The notes under the pieces were generated by a model. The model was not told where the DNA came from. It ran no database searches and saw only the letters and a list, made by a program, of their open reading frames with translations. A DNA stretch of 64,000 bases from contig CM055319.2 in NCBI GenBank assembly GCA_029255685.2, positions 7,798,747 through 7,862,746 of the forward strand. Reading direction: 5' to 3'. The DNA is from Silene conica. Taxonomy: Eukaryota > Streptophyta > Magnoliopsida > Caryophyllales > Caryophyllaceae. Numbering within the stretch: position 1 is the stretch's first letter; each line of letters begins with the position of its first letter. A program made the translations under genes and the position numbers. Below, one piece after another: positions 45,119-58,000 of the stretch.

Positions 45119-45514
45119 TAATTTGGATTATTTTTTTAATAGTATTAAGGTAAGTTTTGATGTTTTGATGGGACATTTGTAAGAGGAGATTAGACAGCGG
45201 ATTTATGGTGTTTGAAAAGTGAGTAAGGAAAGGAGCAAAATGATGGAGAATGATGACAATGTTGTACCTCAGATGCAGGAGTAGAGAAACAAAGCTAGTA
45301 TATTGCTAATAATCATTTGAATGCACCAATGAATTGTTTAGAAACCGTCTTACCTAGACGATTGCAAGCATGTGACCTCTCAGAGCTTTCGTCCGCCCAT
45401 TTGCCCTACTACTTGCTCTCTCACTTAGGCCGTGTTCTTTGCGCCTGAAACAAGCTGAATTGAATTAATTGAAATAAAGCTTCATTGAACTAAATTGAGT
45501 GTGATTGAGGTGAA
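45119..45514 (+). other. Upstream region of NF-YC and an adjoining degenerate repeat
   Basis: This is the promoter side of the minus-strand NF-YC gene; no clear TATA box was chosen. From about 45440 the sequence becomes a GAATTGAAT/GAACT-type degenerate repeat related to positions 1-100. Confidence 0.35.
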
Positions 45515-45680
45515 GTGAATTTAGTTAAATTAAAAGTTAATTTTGTGAAGAGAACACAAACTTGTGACGGTATAATGTTGTTACAAATAAGAATTTGTGA
45601 ATTTAGTTAAATTAAAAGTTAATTTTGTGAAGAGAACACAAACTTGTGACGGGATAATGTTGTTACAAATAAGAATTTGT
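45515..45680. repeat. Tandem duplication, 82-bp unit, two copies
   Basis: The unit starting GTGAATTTAGTTAAATTAAA occurs at 45515 and again at 45597 with almost no difference (GGTATAATG versus GGGATAATG). Each unit ends in an AATAAGAATTTGTG sequence like the ends of the GACGG-type MITEs in this window. The duplication looks recent. Confidence 0.85.
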
Positions 45681-46779
45681 GAATTTTTTATTGTTGGAAT
45701 TAAAGATATTACATTTTATATTGATAAACGATACCAAGTATACGAGGTTAAAAAACTTTTTGTAAGACCGACTTGAGATTTCTAATTTCATTCAAAATTG
45801 TTTACATACATTTGGATTTTTGAGACCTACTTGTAATCAACTAATGAATCAACTCATCGACCTAGTAATTCGAAAGCAGCCTATTAGTGTTCTGAACGTA
45901 CTCCTTCATTCCGGTCATTTATTTACCTATTTGATTTTTAGGTGTCTCAGTTAATTGTCTGTTTTTCCATTTAAGGAATGTCTCAGACACCTCCAAATAG
46001 ACAAACAATAATCGTCATCATCATATTCGTCCTTATTATTCTTTATTATACCAAATTTTAAAGGAAAAGATGGAAGCATGAAGCGATGTGAGCATGATGA
46101 TTTGTATTGAAAGGTCATTGCCTTAATTTGCCAAAATTGAGAAGAGGGGTCAAGAGGTAAGTCATGCTTAAAACAGCAAAAAAGACTTTTTGACGATGAT
46201 CATCCTATCAAAATGGGTGGAAGTGTAAGAAACATAATTACTTCGTATTATGGAAGGTAACATATGATCGACTGCACTTGCTTTACAATGTTTTCAAGGT
46301 ACTTTCACCAATTGGAACATTTGTCAAGTAACCCTCTAAAGTTAAAGTATATTTGTCTTAAAAGGTATAAACTCAAATTTCTACATTTGAAAAGCATGAT
46401 GATTTCCAAATTAAATTAATCCTATATATACACCTCAACTAAGCTAAGAGTTACAAATGCAATAAGTATCTAGGACCCTGTGGACAATATTTTTGTTTCG
46501 CAAATTCTTGTTTCAGCCAATCACTTTTCGTCTGAAATTTTAGTTGGACATTTGCGATCATTTTATGGTTACATGCAATCACATGTAGTGGTACAACCCG
46601 TATTACAGCTTATGATTAATTGTTTTTTTTTTAGTAGTGGCCACATTTGACTATAAAATGGTTAAAAAATCTCGTCTTATTACTTCAAACTAAAATTACC
46701 CATCTGAAAGAAGACTAATTGTTTTTTTGTTTTGTTTAATGTAAGTAACTATTTCTTGTTCTTTCTGGCTTATTTTCAG
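45681..46779. other. Non-coding stretch
   Basis: AT-rich sequence. ACTCCTTCATTCCGGTCATT near 45900 resembles one end of a Stowaway-type MITE but its partner is unclear. No gene is seen. Confidence 0.4.
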
Positions 46780-46910
46780 CTCAATTCAGTTCAGTTCAGC
46801 TCATCTTAATTAGCTCAGCTTCATTCAATTCAGTTCAGTTCAGTTAAATTTCATTCACTTCAGTTTAGCTCAGTTCAGTCTAGTTCGACTTTATTAAGTT
46901 CAACCCACAT
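46780..46910. repeat. Degenerate CAGTTCAGTTCAGCTC repeat
   Basis: About 130 bp of AGTTC-type pentamer/decamer repeats end with TTTATTAAGTTCAACCCA, the inverse of the first bases of the window (TTAATAAAGTTGGGTTGA-like). It belongs to the same family as 1-100 and 45440-45540. Confidence 0.6.
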
Positions 46911-48242
46911 TATTATTGTGTGGTGAATAAAGGAATGCGAAAGATTAAGCCAGCCCGGCGCCCGCCCCTACATGATGTCGCGTGAAAGTTGACGGGTGGG
47001 TACCCAAATCTGGGTTCAAAAACCCCAAATGGATGACTGGATTATTGTTTGAGATTAATTTAATAGATGGATGCCAAAATTTGTAGGAGATTTGTTGGTT
47101 ATGATGAAAGAAAGAATGTATGAAGTTGAGGATGAAGTGTATGAATGAGGTGAGATAAAAACAAGAAAGAAGGTAAAAACGAGGGAGAAAGGTGTATGAA
47201 GATGAATGTATAAATGTATGAAGATGAAGGGATGTATGAAGATGAATGTATGAATGTATGAAGATGAATGAGGTAAAAATAGGAGAGCAGAAGGGCAAAT
47301 TCGTCAAATAAATATAATTAAATTAAGAATATTCAATTTTTTGACGGAATAAGCTCCTTATGCGTAAGTTTGGGAGTAAATTTTGCTCAGAATACCTCTT
47401 TTGGGGTAAAAAATTAAAAGGTTTTCGTAAGGGAGTCAATTTTTAAAAGTGTTATAATGATGGCGTTTTTGTTAATTTACTCTATATTCTATTTAGAGTA
47501 TACAGAGTAGTTAATTATTTATAATTAGCGTTCTTATTTAAAATTCACTTATTGATTATATGATTAGAGTGTATCGTGTATGGTAGTATCGTGTGGATGG
47601 TGTAGGATGGCAATGAAAATGATTTTTTGTTACTAAATTCATTGGCGGATTTGGGGTGGATAGGGTAGGCAAGTGCAACCCAACATAAAATAAGAATAAT
47701 TTTTAACCATAAATTTCACAAAAATGTGTTGCGCTTAGTGGTTAAAAGTGGCTATATGTTAAAAGTTTGGTGAGATTGGAGGTTTAAAACACTTTTTTCT
47801 ATTAATCCAAACCTAAAATCCTACATTCGCCTCTCTTATTAATGACGATGAAAATGTAGTGTACCTCTCGGGCTTCTATACGATCTTATACAAATCGTTT
47901 GGAACCCATATGTAGAAGATAGTCTTTATTTTCTTTTTGTTTTAGTTATTCTAATGTCATACTCCTTACGTAACTCAATAAACACACATTGCCGTAAAAA
48001 CGGTTTTCCAGAAGAATAGCTTGAGAAAAAGGACCGGTGTATAGATGGATGGATGGATGGATACGCGCAGACGCATATACATTTTTGTCAATTGCGTATC
48101 AATGGACGGTGGCCAATTTTCAAATCATTACGAGTTACAAAAGGACGATGTTGATTTTGGACGAGTGAGTCAGTGACCACCATTAATAAAACGTGAGATT
48201 AAAAACCACGACATTCGTATTCTGTAATTAATACATTTGTCC
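46911..48242. other. Non-coding region between NF-YC and the dehydrogenase gene
   Basis: It includes a minisatellite (47190-47275), a GGAT microsatellite (about 48043-48062) and a degenerate hAT-like stretch (about 47641-47840: ATTGGCGGATTTGGGG on the left, CTACATTCGCCTCTC on the right). No gene was found. The I/H/S-rich open frame at 46945-47307 is produced by the minisatellite. Confidence 0.4.
47190..47275. repeat. Minisatellite with ATGTATGAAGATGA units
   Basis: About five imperfect units of 14-22 bp (GTATGAAGATGAATGTAT and shorter variants) occur in tandem. Confidence 0.75.
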
Positions 48243-48250
48243 TATAAATA
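48243..48250 (+). promoter_or_regulatory. TATA box of the dehydrogenase gene
   Basis: TATAAATA lies 118 bp upstream of the start codon at 48368, a suitable distance for a transcription start near 48275 and a short 5' UTR. Confidence 0.6.
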
Positions 48251-48367
48251 TAGGATTGAATTGTTTACATATTAATGCATACAAAGCTAAACAAAACAGT
48301 ACAGTAGTACAATTTGTAGTAAACTTAATCTTTGTTAATATTGTTGAATTTGTAGCAAGGCAATTCA

Positions 48368-49752
48368 ATGGCTTCTCTAGGTGAAAAACTCCCAGCACAG
48401 CATCAGGATACGCAACCCGGAAAACAATACTTGATGAACCCGTCTCCAATCTCCGTTGATCCGAATTACAAACCCTCCAACAAACTTCAGGTTAGTTACC
48501 CATCTCACAACTCAACTCCTTTTCTTCATAATGGATCGGAAGTTGACATTTGCAAAAATTTGATATTGTGATAAATTACAGGGAAAGGTGGCATTAGTAA
48601 CAGGAGGGGATTCAGGGATCGGAAGGGCAGTATGCTACTATTTTGCACTAGAAGGCGCAACTGTGGCCTTTACTTATGTTCCAGAAGACGAGGACCAAGA
48701 CGCAAATGACGCCCTCGCTCTTATAAAACAAGGAAAAGCGAGTGATGCTGGTGATCCCGTCGCAATTCCAACTGATCTGAGGTCTGAAGCCCAATGCAAG
48801 CAAGTGGTGGAACAAGTGGCCAATCTCTTTGGTCGCATCGACATCCTTGTCAACAATGCTGCCGTACAATTCTATACTCAAAGTATACAGGATATTACAG
48901 AGGAGCAGCTTAGGAGGACATTTGAGACTAACATCTTTGCTTATATCTTCATGGCAAGGTATATCTGAATCCAAACTATAATAGATTAAAACCCGAAACT
49001 AATGACTTGTTTCTGATAGATGAACCATCTCAACCAAAACCTTAAGGTGATGATTGAGGCCCAACTATTATTAATATTCTTAATACGCCCCCTCATTCAA
49101 ATGCCCATTGGACCTGAAGAGTGGTTAGTTTGCACAGGTCCACCCATACCAGTAGGCGGAATATGAGAGTGAACAAGGAGGGTACGTATGGTATTATTAC
49201 TCAAATGCCCATTGGGCTTGATGGTTGAGGCCCAACTATTATTAATATTCCTAACGGTTTCCTTTGCAGAGAATCGCTAAAGCACATGAAGGAAGGAAGC
49301 GCCATAATCAACACAACTTCGGTAGTAGCCTATGCAGGCATGGCAGACTTACTAGATTACAGTTGCACCAAAGGCGCTATCGTCACCTTCACCAGAAGCC
49401 TCGCCCTGCAGCTCCTTAAGCAGGGAATCCGGGTGAATGGGGTGGCACCGGGTGCCATATGGACTCCACTCCAAGTGGCTTCATGGCCAGCCGATAAGGT
49501 TGTCACTCTCGGTTCTCAAGAGCCTATTGGTAGAGTCGCAGAGCCTTTTGAAATGGCACCTTCCTATGTTTTCCTTGCTAGCAATGAGTGCTCCTCCTTC
49601 ATGACAGGACAAGTTCTTCATCCTAATGGTATTCGTCTATTTTTCTCTCTAACAAAATTCGTAATGCTAACTACCTTTGATGTTGTTTCGAAATTGAGGA
49701 TTTGGTTGGTTTGGTTTATTTTATTTCAGGAGGAAAAATCATCAATGGCTAA
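48368..49752 (+). CDS. Short-chain dehydrogenase, glucose/ribitol dehydrogenase-like (aldehyde reductase type)
   Basis: Four exons (48368-48490, 48582-48958, 49270-49628, 49730-49752) join in frame to 293 residues, the usual size for this plant family. The N-terminal extension includes QHQDTQPGKQYLMNP-like residues typical of the group. The NAD(P)-binding TGGDSGIGRAV lies at 48-58, NNAA at 132-135, and the catalytic Ser184, Tyr197 and Lys201 (YSCTK) are all present. VAPGAIWTPL and SSFMTGQVLHPN follow, and the last 23-base exon supplies GGKIING and the stop. Relatives include seed-maturation dehydrogenases and NADPH-dependent aldehyde reductases that remove reactive carbonyls, in cytosol or chloroplast; no clear transit peptide is visible here. 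The second intron carries a dispersed repeat. The gene appears intact. Confidence 0.95.
49015..49250 (-). repeat. Copy of a dispersed retroelement leader in intron 2
   Basis: GATAGATGAACCATCTCAAC and the following ~130 bases closely match 8097-8225, including TTAAGGTGATG and CAAATGCCCATTGG. Part of the phrase is repeated again at about 49196-49250 within the same intron, so the copy is internally duplicated. A more diverged trace (TTTAAGGTGATAGTTGAGGC) lies at 53008-53030. Confidence 0.7.
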
Positions 49753-51289
49753 AATGAGATGCTTAAAGCAACAAGTGTATGAAGAGAATAAGGAGACCGC
49801 GGCAGCCGAGGTCAAGATAGTCATCAACAGCCATAGACTGAGTGATGAAGACTGCAATAATATACTAATATGTGTTGTATTAGATTTATATATCCTGAGC
49901 AAAAATAACATGTATTTTAATTCAACAATGTGAATAACATGTAAAAATATTACTAGATGATTCAACTGCATTTTCACATCGTTTGCATAATTAAGTCGAA
50001 TATAACTTGTGATCAATCATATTCGCTAATTAGGGAACGAAGAAATTCAACGAGGGCGAATAAGTATTGGCATAACAAAAACTAGAAAAAATTCGGAGAT
50101 TTTAGCTAAAGCATGCAATTTTTTCTGTGGCGAACGCCTCTACCATAGTCCTTCCTAAATCCGCCGAGTTCAGGCATAGTTCAGGCATATTTTTGTGAAA
50201 AGGAAAAACTATCAAAAACATTGACGGGTACAGGTTTGTTGGGGTCTGAGTCGGGTTAGAATCAGATTAGGAGGCGCCGCGCCCAGCTAGAAAGGAGTAA
50301 TAAAATACGGGTCCAAAATATGAGAAAAAGAAACCAATTTGGCCCATATATAAGCCAAACATTTCATTAGAAGACATCAAATGATTATGGGCTGGCTACT
50401 ACAAACCTACTGTAGTTTCAGTCCAAAACTTAACTCTATTTCGGATGATCGGTTGTACACTTGTAGGCATGCGTCAAACCCCAACAATTTGGCATTTGCC
50501 ACACCTAAACCTGTCAAACGGGTCATGGTACAGGTTATGAGTTTGATTATCGAGTTCGGATGGAACACGGGTGAGCTCATTTGCTGCTTGTAAAATGCGG
50601 ATTTGGGGTCCGATTTGGGTTAGAAACAGGTCAAATTTACAAATTTTATTTATTTAATTTTATCTTATATTATCAATCAAGAATTTGTGTAACTCGTATA
50701 AACGATCTTTAAATGTGGAGTTGTTAATGCATGAACATTTAAGTAATTTTATTTAGCAATAGGAGTAATACCATCAAATCTGTAAGGCTTGTAAAGTACT
50801 CATTTGTAATGATCCTTAAACCTCAACTACACACCTCATAAATTAAGGTTCAAACATGTCTCTAGAAATTCATATCCTAATCCGTATTTATCAGTATTGG
50901 CTAAAATAAGTCTGTTCCGAATCCCGATTATGTCAAATTTTAAGATTTAATTAAGTTCTGTCACTATTATGTCAAACAAATATGATTAAACGCAAATTGT
51001 TATCATCTTAGTAGTACGAACAAGTTATTTTGATTTTCTTACGATCATTCAGTTTGTGGCTTTAATTAGGTGTATCTGACTTACAAGGAACAATTTGGTG
51101 TTTAAAAGTGATGATTTTTTTGTTGATGTTTTTTTACCGGGGTTATGGGGATATGGTGGCGACATCTATTGAGGAAAGGGGATGTAAAGATGAAACATCA
51201 AGGGTGGAGAAGGATGTTTTAGGTCATCGGAATGAGGACTTGGATTCTGATAGGAGGTATCATCGATTCAAAGCCTTTCTTTTTGGTCG
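49753..51289. other. 3' flank of the dehydrogenase gene and non-coding stretch
   Basis: An open frame continues past the true stop (to 49933) in unspliced sequence only. GTTCAGGCATA is repeated at 50169 and 50180. Nothing else is supported. Confidence 0.4.
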
Positions 51290-51620
51290 GGAATGCTCAG
51301 CAGTGTATTTGTAAACGCGTTAAGGTGGATGCTAGCTGGAAGGAGGGGGTTGAGGCGGGTGTTGGGTGGGTTGTTTTTTATGAGGTTGGGGCTGTTATTT
51401 TAGAAGGTGGGCAAAAAAAATATCTCCGTTGCTGGCTGAGGTTGCTGGCATCAAATGTGCGCTGACTTGGGCGAGAGTGAACAAGGTGTGGCACGTGGAG
51501 ATTCTGACGGACTGACGGACTGTCAGGGTGGTGTTCTTCAGATTGCAGGGGTGGATCAGTTACATCATCAAATTGAAGATCTTGTGGAAAACTTGAAATC
51601 TCTGTGTTTTTGTTTTCATT
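51290..51620 (+). pseudogene. RNase H-like (RVT_3) domain fragment
   Basis: The plus-strand translation reads VKVDASWKEGVEAGVGWVV, then, after a frameshift at the A run near 51415, PLLAEVAGIKCALTWARVNK, and HVEILTD. This pattern (VDAS..., AE...G...A, ...DC/D) fits the RNase H-like domain common in plant non-LTR retrotransposon-related ORFs. The acidic catalytic pattern is partly kept, but the frame is broken and it has no partner domain. Confidence 0.6.
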
Positions 51621-52010
51621 GCTTAAGTATTAGTTATATTTCTAGCTCTTAGGATTACGCATAATCAGGCTTATAAGATTATGCGGGCGTAGGCACTTTC
51701 CTTACGAATTCCAAAGAAGAAAAAAAATACGTGAACACTCACATGTGACATCTAAATCGACATCGAATTTATTAATCCGCATAGCTCAACTGTACATAAA
51801 TAATACAATAGAACCTTGACATGAAGGACATCCAAGTTCATCTACAATATAAATACCAACACACATAACACCAGCATCACATATCACATATTGGATTATT
51901 TTCTCAACCATTTGTGCCATTAAAGTCTCGAACACGAACACGGTACGTCGTTCTCATCTTTTCTGTAGATATATATCTATCCTGTGATGATGGCGTAAAG
52001 AAAAGGAGTC
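51621..52010 (-). other. 3' flank and probable 3' UTR of the TSJT1-like gene
   Basis: The minus-strand gene ends at 52011. The following AT-rich bases contain no other gene. An exact polyadenylation site was not assigned. Confidence 0.4.
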
Positions 52011-55000
52011 TTATTTTGTGGCTGCTAAAACGGGTGGCCCTTCCACCTGAAACAAATATCATCCATTTATATAAATATGAAATATCCAATCAATTCAATT
52101 ATCTATTCTGTGACTATACTTCTCCTATTTGTCACTTCAGCCGTATACATTATTGTCATTATTAAATCACGAAACTTCTTTCTTAAATAATTGCATTCTT
52201 TTCGTTTTCGTCTTATAGATAACATATAGTTGTATTCGCTCTATCACGATTACATCATTCGCTATCTTGAGATCGAATACACATCTTGGACTTAAGAATA
52301 AGGACGATAATTGCTTAAACCCATTGACTTCAAATCAAAATAATTGAACGTGAAGTTGGTAAATTTTGGCCTGATCCGAATATGCGACACTAACTCAGCC
52401 TATATTTAAGTTATAGCCGATTATTGGTCATTTTGATTAGGACGATTAAAGTCAATCAATGACATAGGTCGATGTCTATTACGACCCACCAAGCATATCA
52501 CGGCCCATCCTCCAACGGTCCTCAAAAGGCCAACGGCTACTTGCTCACATTAGAACCAATGTGAGCAAGTAGCCGTTGGCCTTTTGAGGACCGTTGGAGG
52601 ATGGGCCGTGATATGCTTGGTGGGTCGTAATAATGTCTTATATCTCGGACTACTTTACTTAAAAATCGAAGTGACCGATCCCTTATGTGTATTATTGCTC
52701 ATCACTCTCCATTAGTCTAGATGGTTGATTATTGTTGATAACTTATTAAGCGTCGTCGTATAGATGACCGATAATGAAAGTGACATCCACCAAATAATGA
52801 AGTATGATGTACCTTAAATGTGGCACCCCATATTTCCTCATCAGTGGCAGGAATAGCAGTGATTGTGCTCTTAGGATTTTCATAGCTCCTCAGTTCGCCT
52901 TCTCCTCCGGCTGTCGAGAAGTAACATCCTGCAAGACGTTGCGAATTAACATTTGTTTATGAGAGATCAAACCATCATACCAAAAAGTTTAAACTAACAA
53001 ACTAACAGTTTAAGGTGATAGTTGAGGCACAATCTATAGTTTCGTATCCTAATATTGTTCAAGCCTCAAAGGGGCATATAAAACCTTAGACGGCGTGTTA
53101 ACTTTGGGCATAGTCGTCTCTAACTCATTCTTCATAGTAAAAACATACTCGGATTTGTGAGGTGGATTTTGGATAAATTGGGCAATTTTAAGGAATCAGA
53201 GCGAGTAATAGGCGCAATCGACCGCGAACTCACCTTGCGGAAAAGAAGCAAGGGACTTGCCACAAGAACCTTTGAGCAAATCAGCGTCGTCAGCAAAAGC
53301 AACGTAACCATCCATAGTGATTCCCCAATACAAGGGAATCTTGCCATCTTGGTCCTGTCACACATAATAAATATTCCCAACCAATTAGTTATAAAATCAC
53401 CAAATTGTGCATTATAAAATTATCGTAATAGTTAAGTCAAGAATTTGTTAAAAGAATATGTACGAACCGAAGCGACAAACAAGGTGGAGGTAGACTTGTC
53501 GTAAACTACGAAGGAGAATTCGCCTTCAAGGTGGCCGACGACATGATTAGGCGGGTATGGAGCTCGATCCCTAAGTGCCTTGTAAGCTTCAATAATCAAA
53601 ACGGATTCGTTGGTCGTTTTTGATAACCCGTAATGTTGGTTAAGACTTCCTAAGTTGTGAAGTGCTCCTTCAAACAAGCAGAATATCCCATCTTTCACAC
53701 CAAATGACCTACCATAACAATCGAACACACGTCAATTAAGTACCAAATTACATAAAATACTCCGCATTATTTCAATAATTCATACAGTCAGTCCGATGTA
53801 TATGACTACAGACTATGGAATTAAGTAGTCTCATTTGATTACGAGTTATGACCATATCAAGAGCGTAATTGTGCCATTACTCGTTCACCCCGGCCATGTT
53901 GGTACGTCCCCCCACACGATAAATCCTAGCTCCGTTACTGCTACTACTTAATAAATACATTGAATGCGTGCATTGAAAGACGACGTAATTGACTAAAGGG
54001 AAAACGATAACTTGGTAGTCAACTAACCAATAATACAGCAAAGTAAAGTTAACCGGTATTAAGCACCTGGTTTTCTTGGTACGCTCATTGTTTTTTATTA
54101 TCACTTTTTATCAGCTGTTTCAGTTACAGTACCGGCTTCTACAAGTCATTTAGTAACTCAATATTACGTGTGTTGTAACATTGTCAAATACATTTCATTA
54201 TATACTACGTTAATTAGTGTTATGTAGCCTAGTGATAAAGACGGAGATATTAGACGATACATGTCACGGCATTACAGGTTTGATTCCTTACTCTCCTTTA
54301 GTGATTAGTACATAGTACTAACAATAACTCCTGTATAACACGCTCTTATTATATAAACATAAAACTTATTTATTAATTTATTGGTACTAAATGAGCAAAC
54401 TAACTTTGTGTTTTTTCTTTTACAATGTATTCCGTATACCTAAACTTTTTTGGACATCTATTTATAATAACAAAATGAATTTCACAAATAATTAAGGTTT
54501 TTTCCCCGAATAAATAAGCCAGATTTTTTAATATTGTAGACGATTTTTTCATGTTTTAGTGACTCAGATTTTAGATCACTTAGTTCAATTATTCAAGTTT
54601 TAATTGTACGGAGTATTATAATAATTATATCATTAATTAGTTGAGACTTAAGGGGCTAATTAAGACCCGTCCCAACAAGGCGCAAAGGTTTTTAAAAGAA
54701 AACATGAGATTAGAGGATTAGTCATAGTAGTGTAAAAAGTAGATAGCAATAAGCCAATGAAGAATAGGCCATCAATATCTTACCTAAAAAACTCAAAATG
54801 TTATTGGACGTAAATGATCATTGGACAGTTCTATTAATAAGAGCCACTTATTAACAGTAGATTCTTTTACAAAGAATGTTTAATCAGTTTTAAACTTAAC
54901 ACGAATACCTCTGTCGTAAGTCGGAATTCTGCCATATTTCATTATCTGAATTTTGTTCGATGTCTACACAATAGAGTTGTGGACTGGTATACGTGTTTAT

Positions 55001-58000
55001 GCTCTATTTGTCCTAATTTTCTTGACTTCGCTATTATTAAACGGAACAGATAAATCAACCCCACTTATTGACGTGACCCAATCAAATAAACTAGATCCAC
55101 TTGTTTAAATCCCTTTTGTTCAACACGACATACATTATCAATGATGAGTCTTTTTACTTCGAGAAAAAGGAAGGAGATTGTATTATCTCAAAATTAACTT
55201 TTTTTTTTATTTTTATTTTTTTCAAGTTTATAATCTTAACGTTATTTATTTTTTAGTATATTTTTTTTCGAATTTATTAAAGTTTAAAAGTTAAATTTTA
55301 ATTTTTTTCTGTTAAAACTCAAATTTAACTATAGTAAGTCTTGCTTGTGACGGATCACCATTTATGACGGATATTTTGTGAAATAAAATGGATAGAAAAT
55401 GAGCTAGTGGAGAAAGGGGACCACATGAGAGAGAGAAAAAGTGGATATTTTGTGAGATAAAATAGTATCCGTCGCAAGTTTGCGACGGATATACCGGTCG
55501 CAAATGAGAATTTGTGATTTAACTAAGTTTGAATATAAATTTTTTGAGTTTCATTGTAATTTTTAGCTTAATGTTTTTTCAAATGTACCCATAAATTTTA
55601 TTAAAATATTCAAAAATTATAAAACGGGTGGTAGTATATCTGATGTAAATTCACTTACTGTTTTATTTTGGACAACTTAAGTAGTTAACTTCTACTAATA
55701 TAATTGCAAAAAAAAAAAAACTAACAAGTGAAATTGAATATTTGGGTTGCAAATATTTTCGTTCCGAGTGTTTTACGAATAAAATATTGTCAATTTATAA
55801 GGGAGCTAGTTGAACGACTCAATCAACTCTTCTTGTTAACATTTTATTTCATCCTCTTTATTAAAGCAACAACCACAGAGCTGAGGTGTCGCTCTGTGGT
55901 TGAAAGTACATTTTTTAAATTTTTTTATATAGAGGGCCTACCATGATCTCCATGATCTTTTTAATTTTTTAGAATTGTTCATGATTAAATTGAATAACTC
56001 GATTAAAACAACTATAATTATAATTATTACATATCGACTAACTGGGATACGAACATGATTTAATAGTCAAAAAAATCAACGAAACAAATTTGCCAAACTT
56101 TGAAGTTTAAAAGACCGACGTAAAAATTGTCATAAATTAATATAAATATTCTGGTTTTGGAAGTTAATGTAAAAAAAATTGTGAAATTTATATTCAAAAA
56201 GTAGGGAAATGTTTACAAGACGAAAATACAACAGATGCAAATTGTTTCTCTGGAAAAAAAAATCATGAATTACCTTATTATTGATAACTATGTCAGTAGA
56301 TTTACGTAGTTCAAAGAGTTATGAGGAAACGCTCACATAGATAAGGTTTAAATTAATTAAAAATGTTAAAATGCATAAAATGAAAAAAATCTAAAAAAAT
56401 AAAAACAAAAAGATAAATAAAATAAATAGAGCCGTAAAAAATAGAAAAATAAAAATATCCAAAAAATGTTAATGCAAAATACGTATATAAATAGTATCAA
56501 TCAATTGAAAAAGTCTGGAATTGTCAAATAACTTTAAGCACGAACGCGTTAATGGCTTGATGGTATGGACCTTTGAAATTAAATTAAAAGAACAATCCTT
56601 CTATAAATGATTAAAAACAAGAAGAACAAAATTAGAAAAAGGGAGATCGAGTGAGAGATATAAACCTTTTGTTTTTAATATAATTAATTTAATATACTTT
56701 TTAAACTATTTTTAAACATAATATAATTATAATAATAACAAATTGCACGGGTACGATCTAATAAGTGAACATTTTAGCATGCAGTAGCAAAATGGAGTAA
56801 AAAACAATATATTGAATTTATGAAATTGATAATTCATTTATAATTGTATTTGTATTTTAAAGTACTAAAATCAATACTTTCTTCGTTGAGTTGTATACGT
56901 TTGCTTTATGCACATATATCAATGCTTATTAAATTGCTCATATCTTTAGTTACATATTACTAAAGTCAATAAAAGTCTGATATTCATATTGTAATCAGTA
57001 AGACAATTTAAACAAGATCTCAAATGACTATCATTTATGTAATATACTAGAATTTATATTGAAGATTCTCTCCACTCATGATTAGTGCCCAAAAAGCAAA
57101 CATATACAATTCAGTACAATAAAGAAAGAAATTTTTTAATTATTATTTCAAAATATAATATATAAGTGTTTTTAGTGTTTATAGATGATGAAATTTAGCT
57201 ACAATAAATACTACATTGATCAAACTTTCCATTTTATACATTTTATATTCACGTCAAACATAGACTTATTTTTCACCCATCACGTCAAGCGGGTGGATCA
57301 GATCAAATTGACTACTGAAGCTAATCAGTCATGTGAAGTTAGGGTTAATTGGGTCGCATGTTAAGATTCCGAATGTTAACCCTAAAAACTAAAAAGGGTT
57401 TGGTAAAGTCGAGTTTACGAGTTAGATCAAATTTCAACACGTTTACTTATTAAATATTGAGTACATGTTGCTTGATAATGAGTAAAAAAATGATATCATT
57501 CAAACATATGTTGATAAAACATCTTTAATAGAGTCATTGCGTATAATTTCTTAAATGACATAAATGGTAACAAAACTCATAATTCAAAACTAAAATTTTG
57601 ATGTAACTTAAGTCAAAAGTTAAATCATTTTTTTAACATATATTAACAATGCTAAAATAGCATACCCGTGCAATTTGCACGGGTTTAAGACTAGTTTCTA
57701 ATAAACTGCTTCAGTGGCAAACCCATATTAATGGGTAAGATATGTCAAACAATAAGTCTAGCTGAAGACGGATATATCCGTCATAAGATGAAAACGGATT
57801 AAGTAATACCAAGTTGGTAGGTAGGACAAAAGCAAAATGCTCTTATCTAACTATCTGAGTTTTACGTAACCCGTCTTTAACTTGTGACGGATATGTCCGT
57901 CTTCAATGTGAATTTGTGTATGTCAAATGGGTCAAGCTGGACCTTAACATATGCTCTTCCTTGTAAGTATACATTTTTTTAAGCTTTAAAATAAGTTCGA

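Noticed and set aside
46945..47307. 120-codon minus-strand frame rich in H, I, S and F
   Set aside because: It spans the ATGTATGAAGATGA minisatellite; the repetitive peptide has no homologue-like features.
49629..49933. Continuation of the dehydrogenase reading frame past 49628
   Set aside because: The donor at 49629 and the acceptor before 49730 give the conserved GGKIING end; the longer frame is intron read-through.
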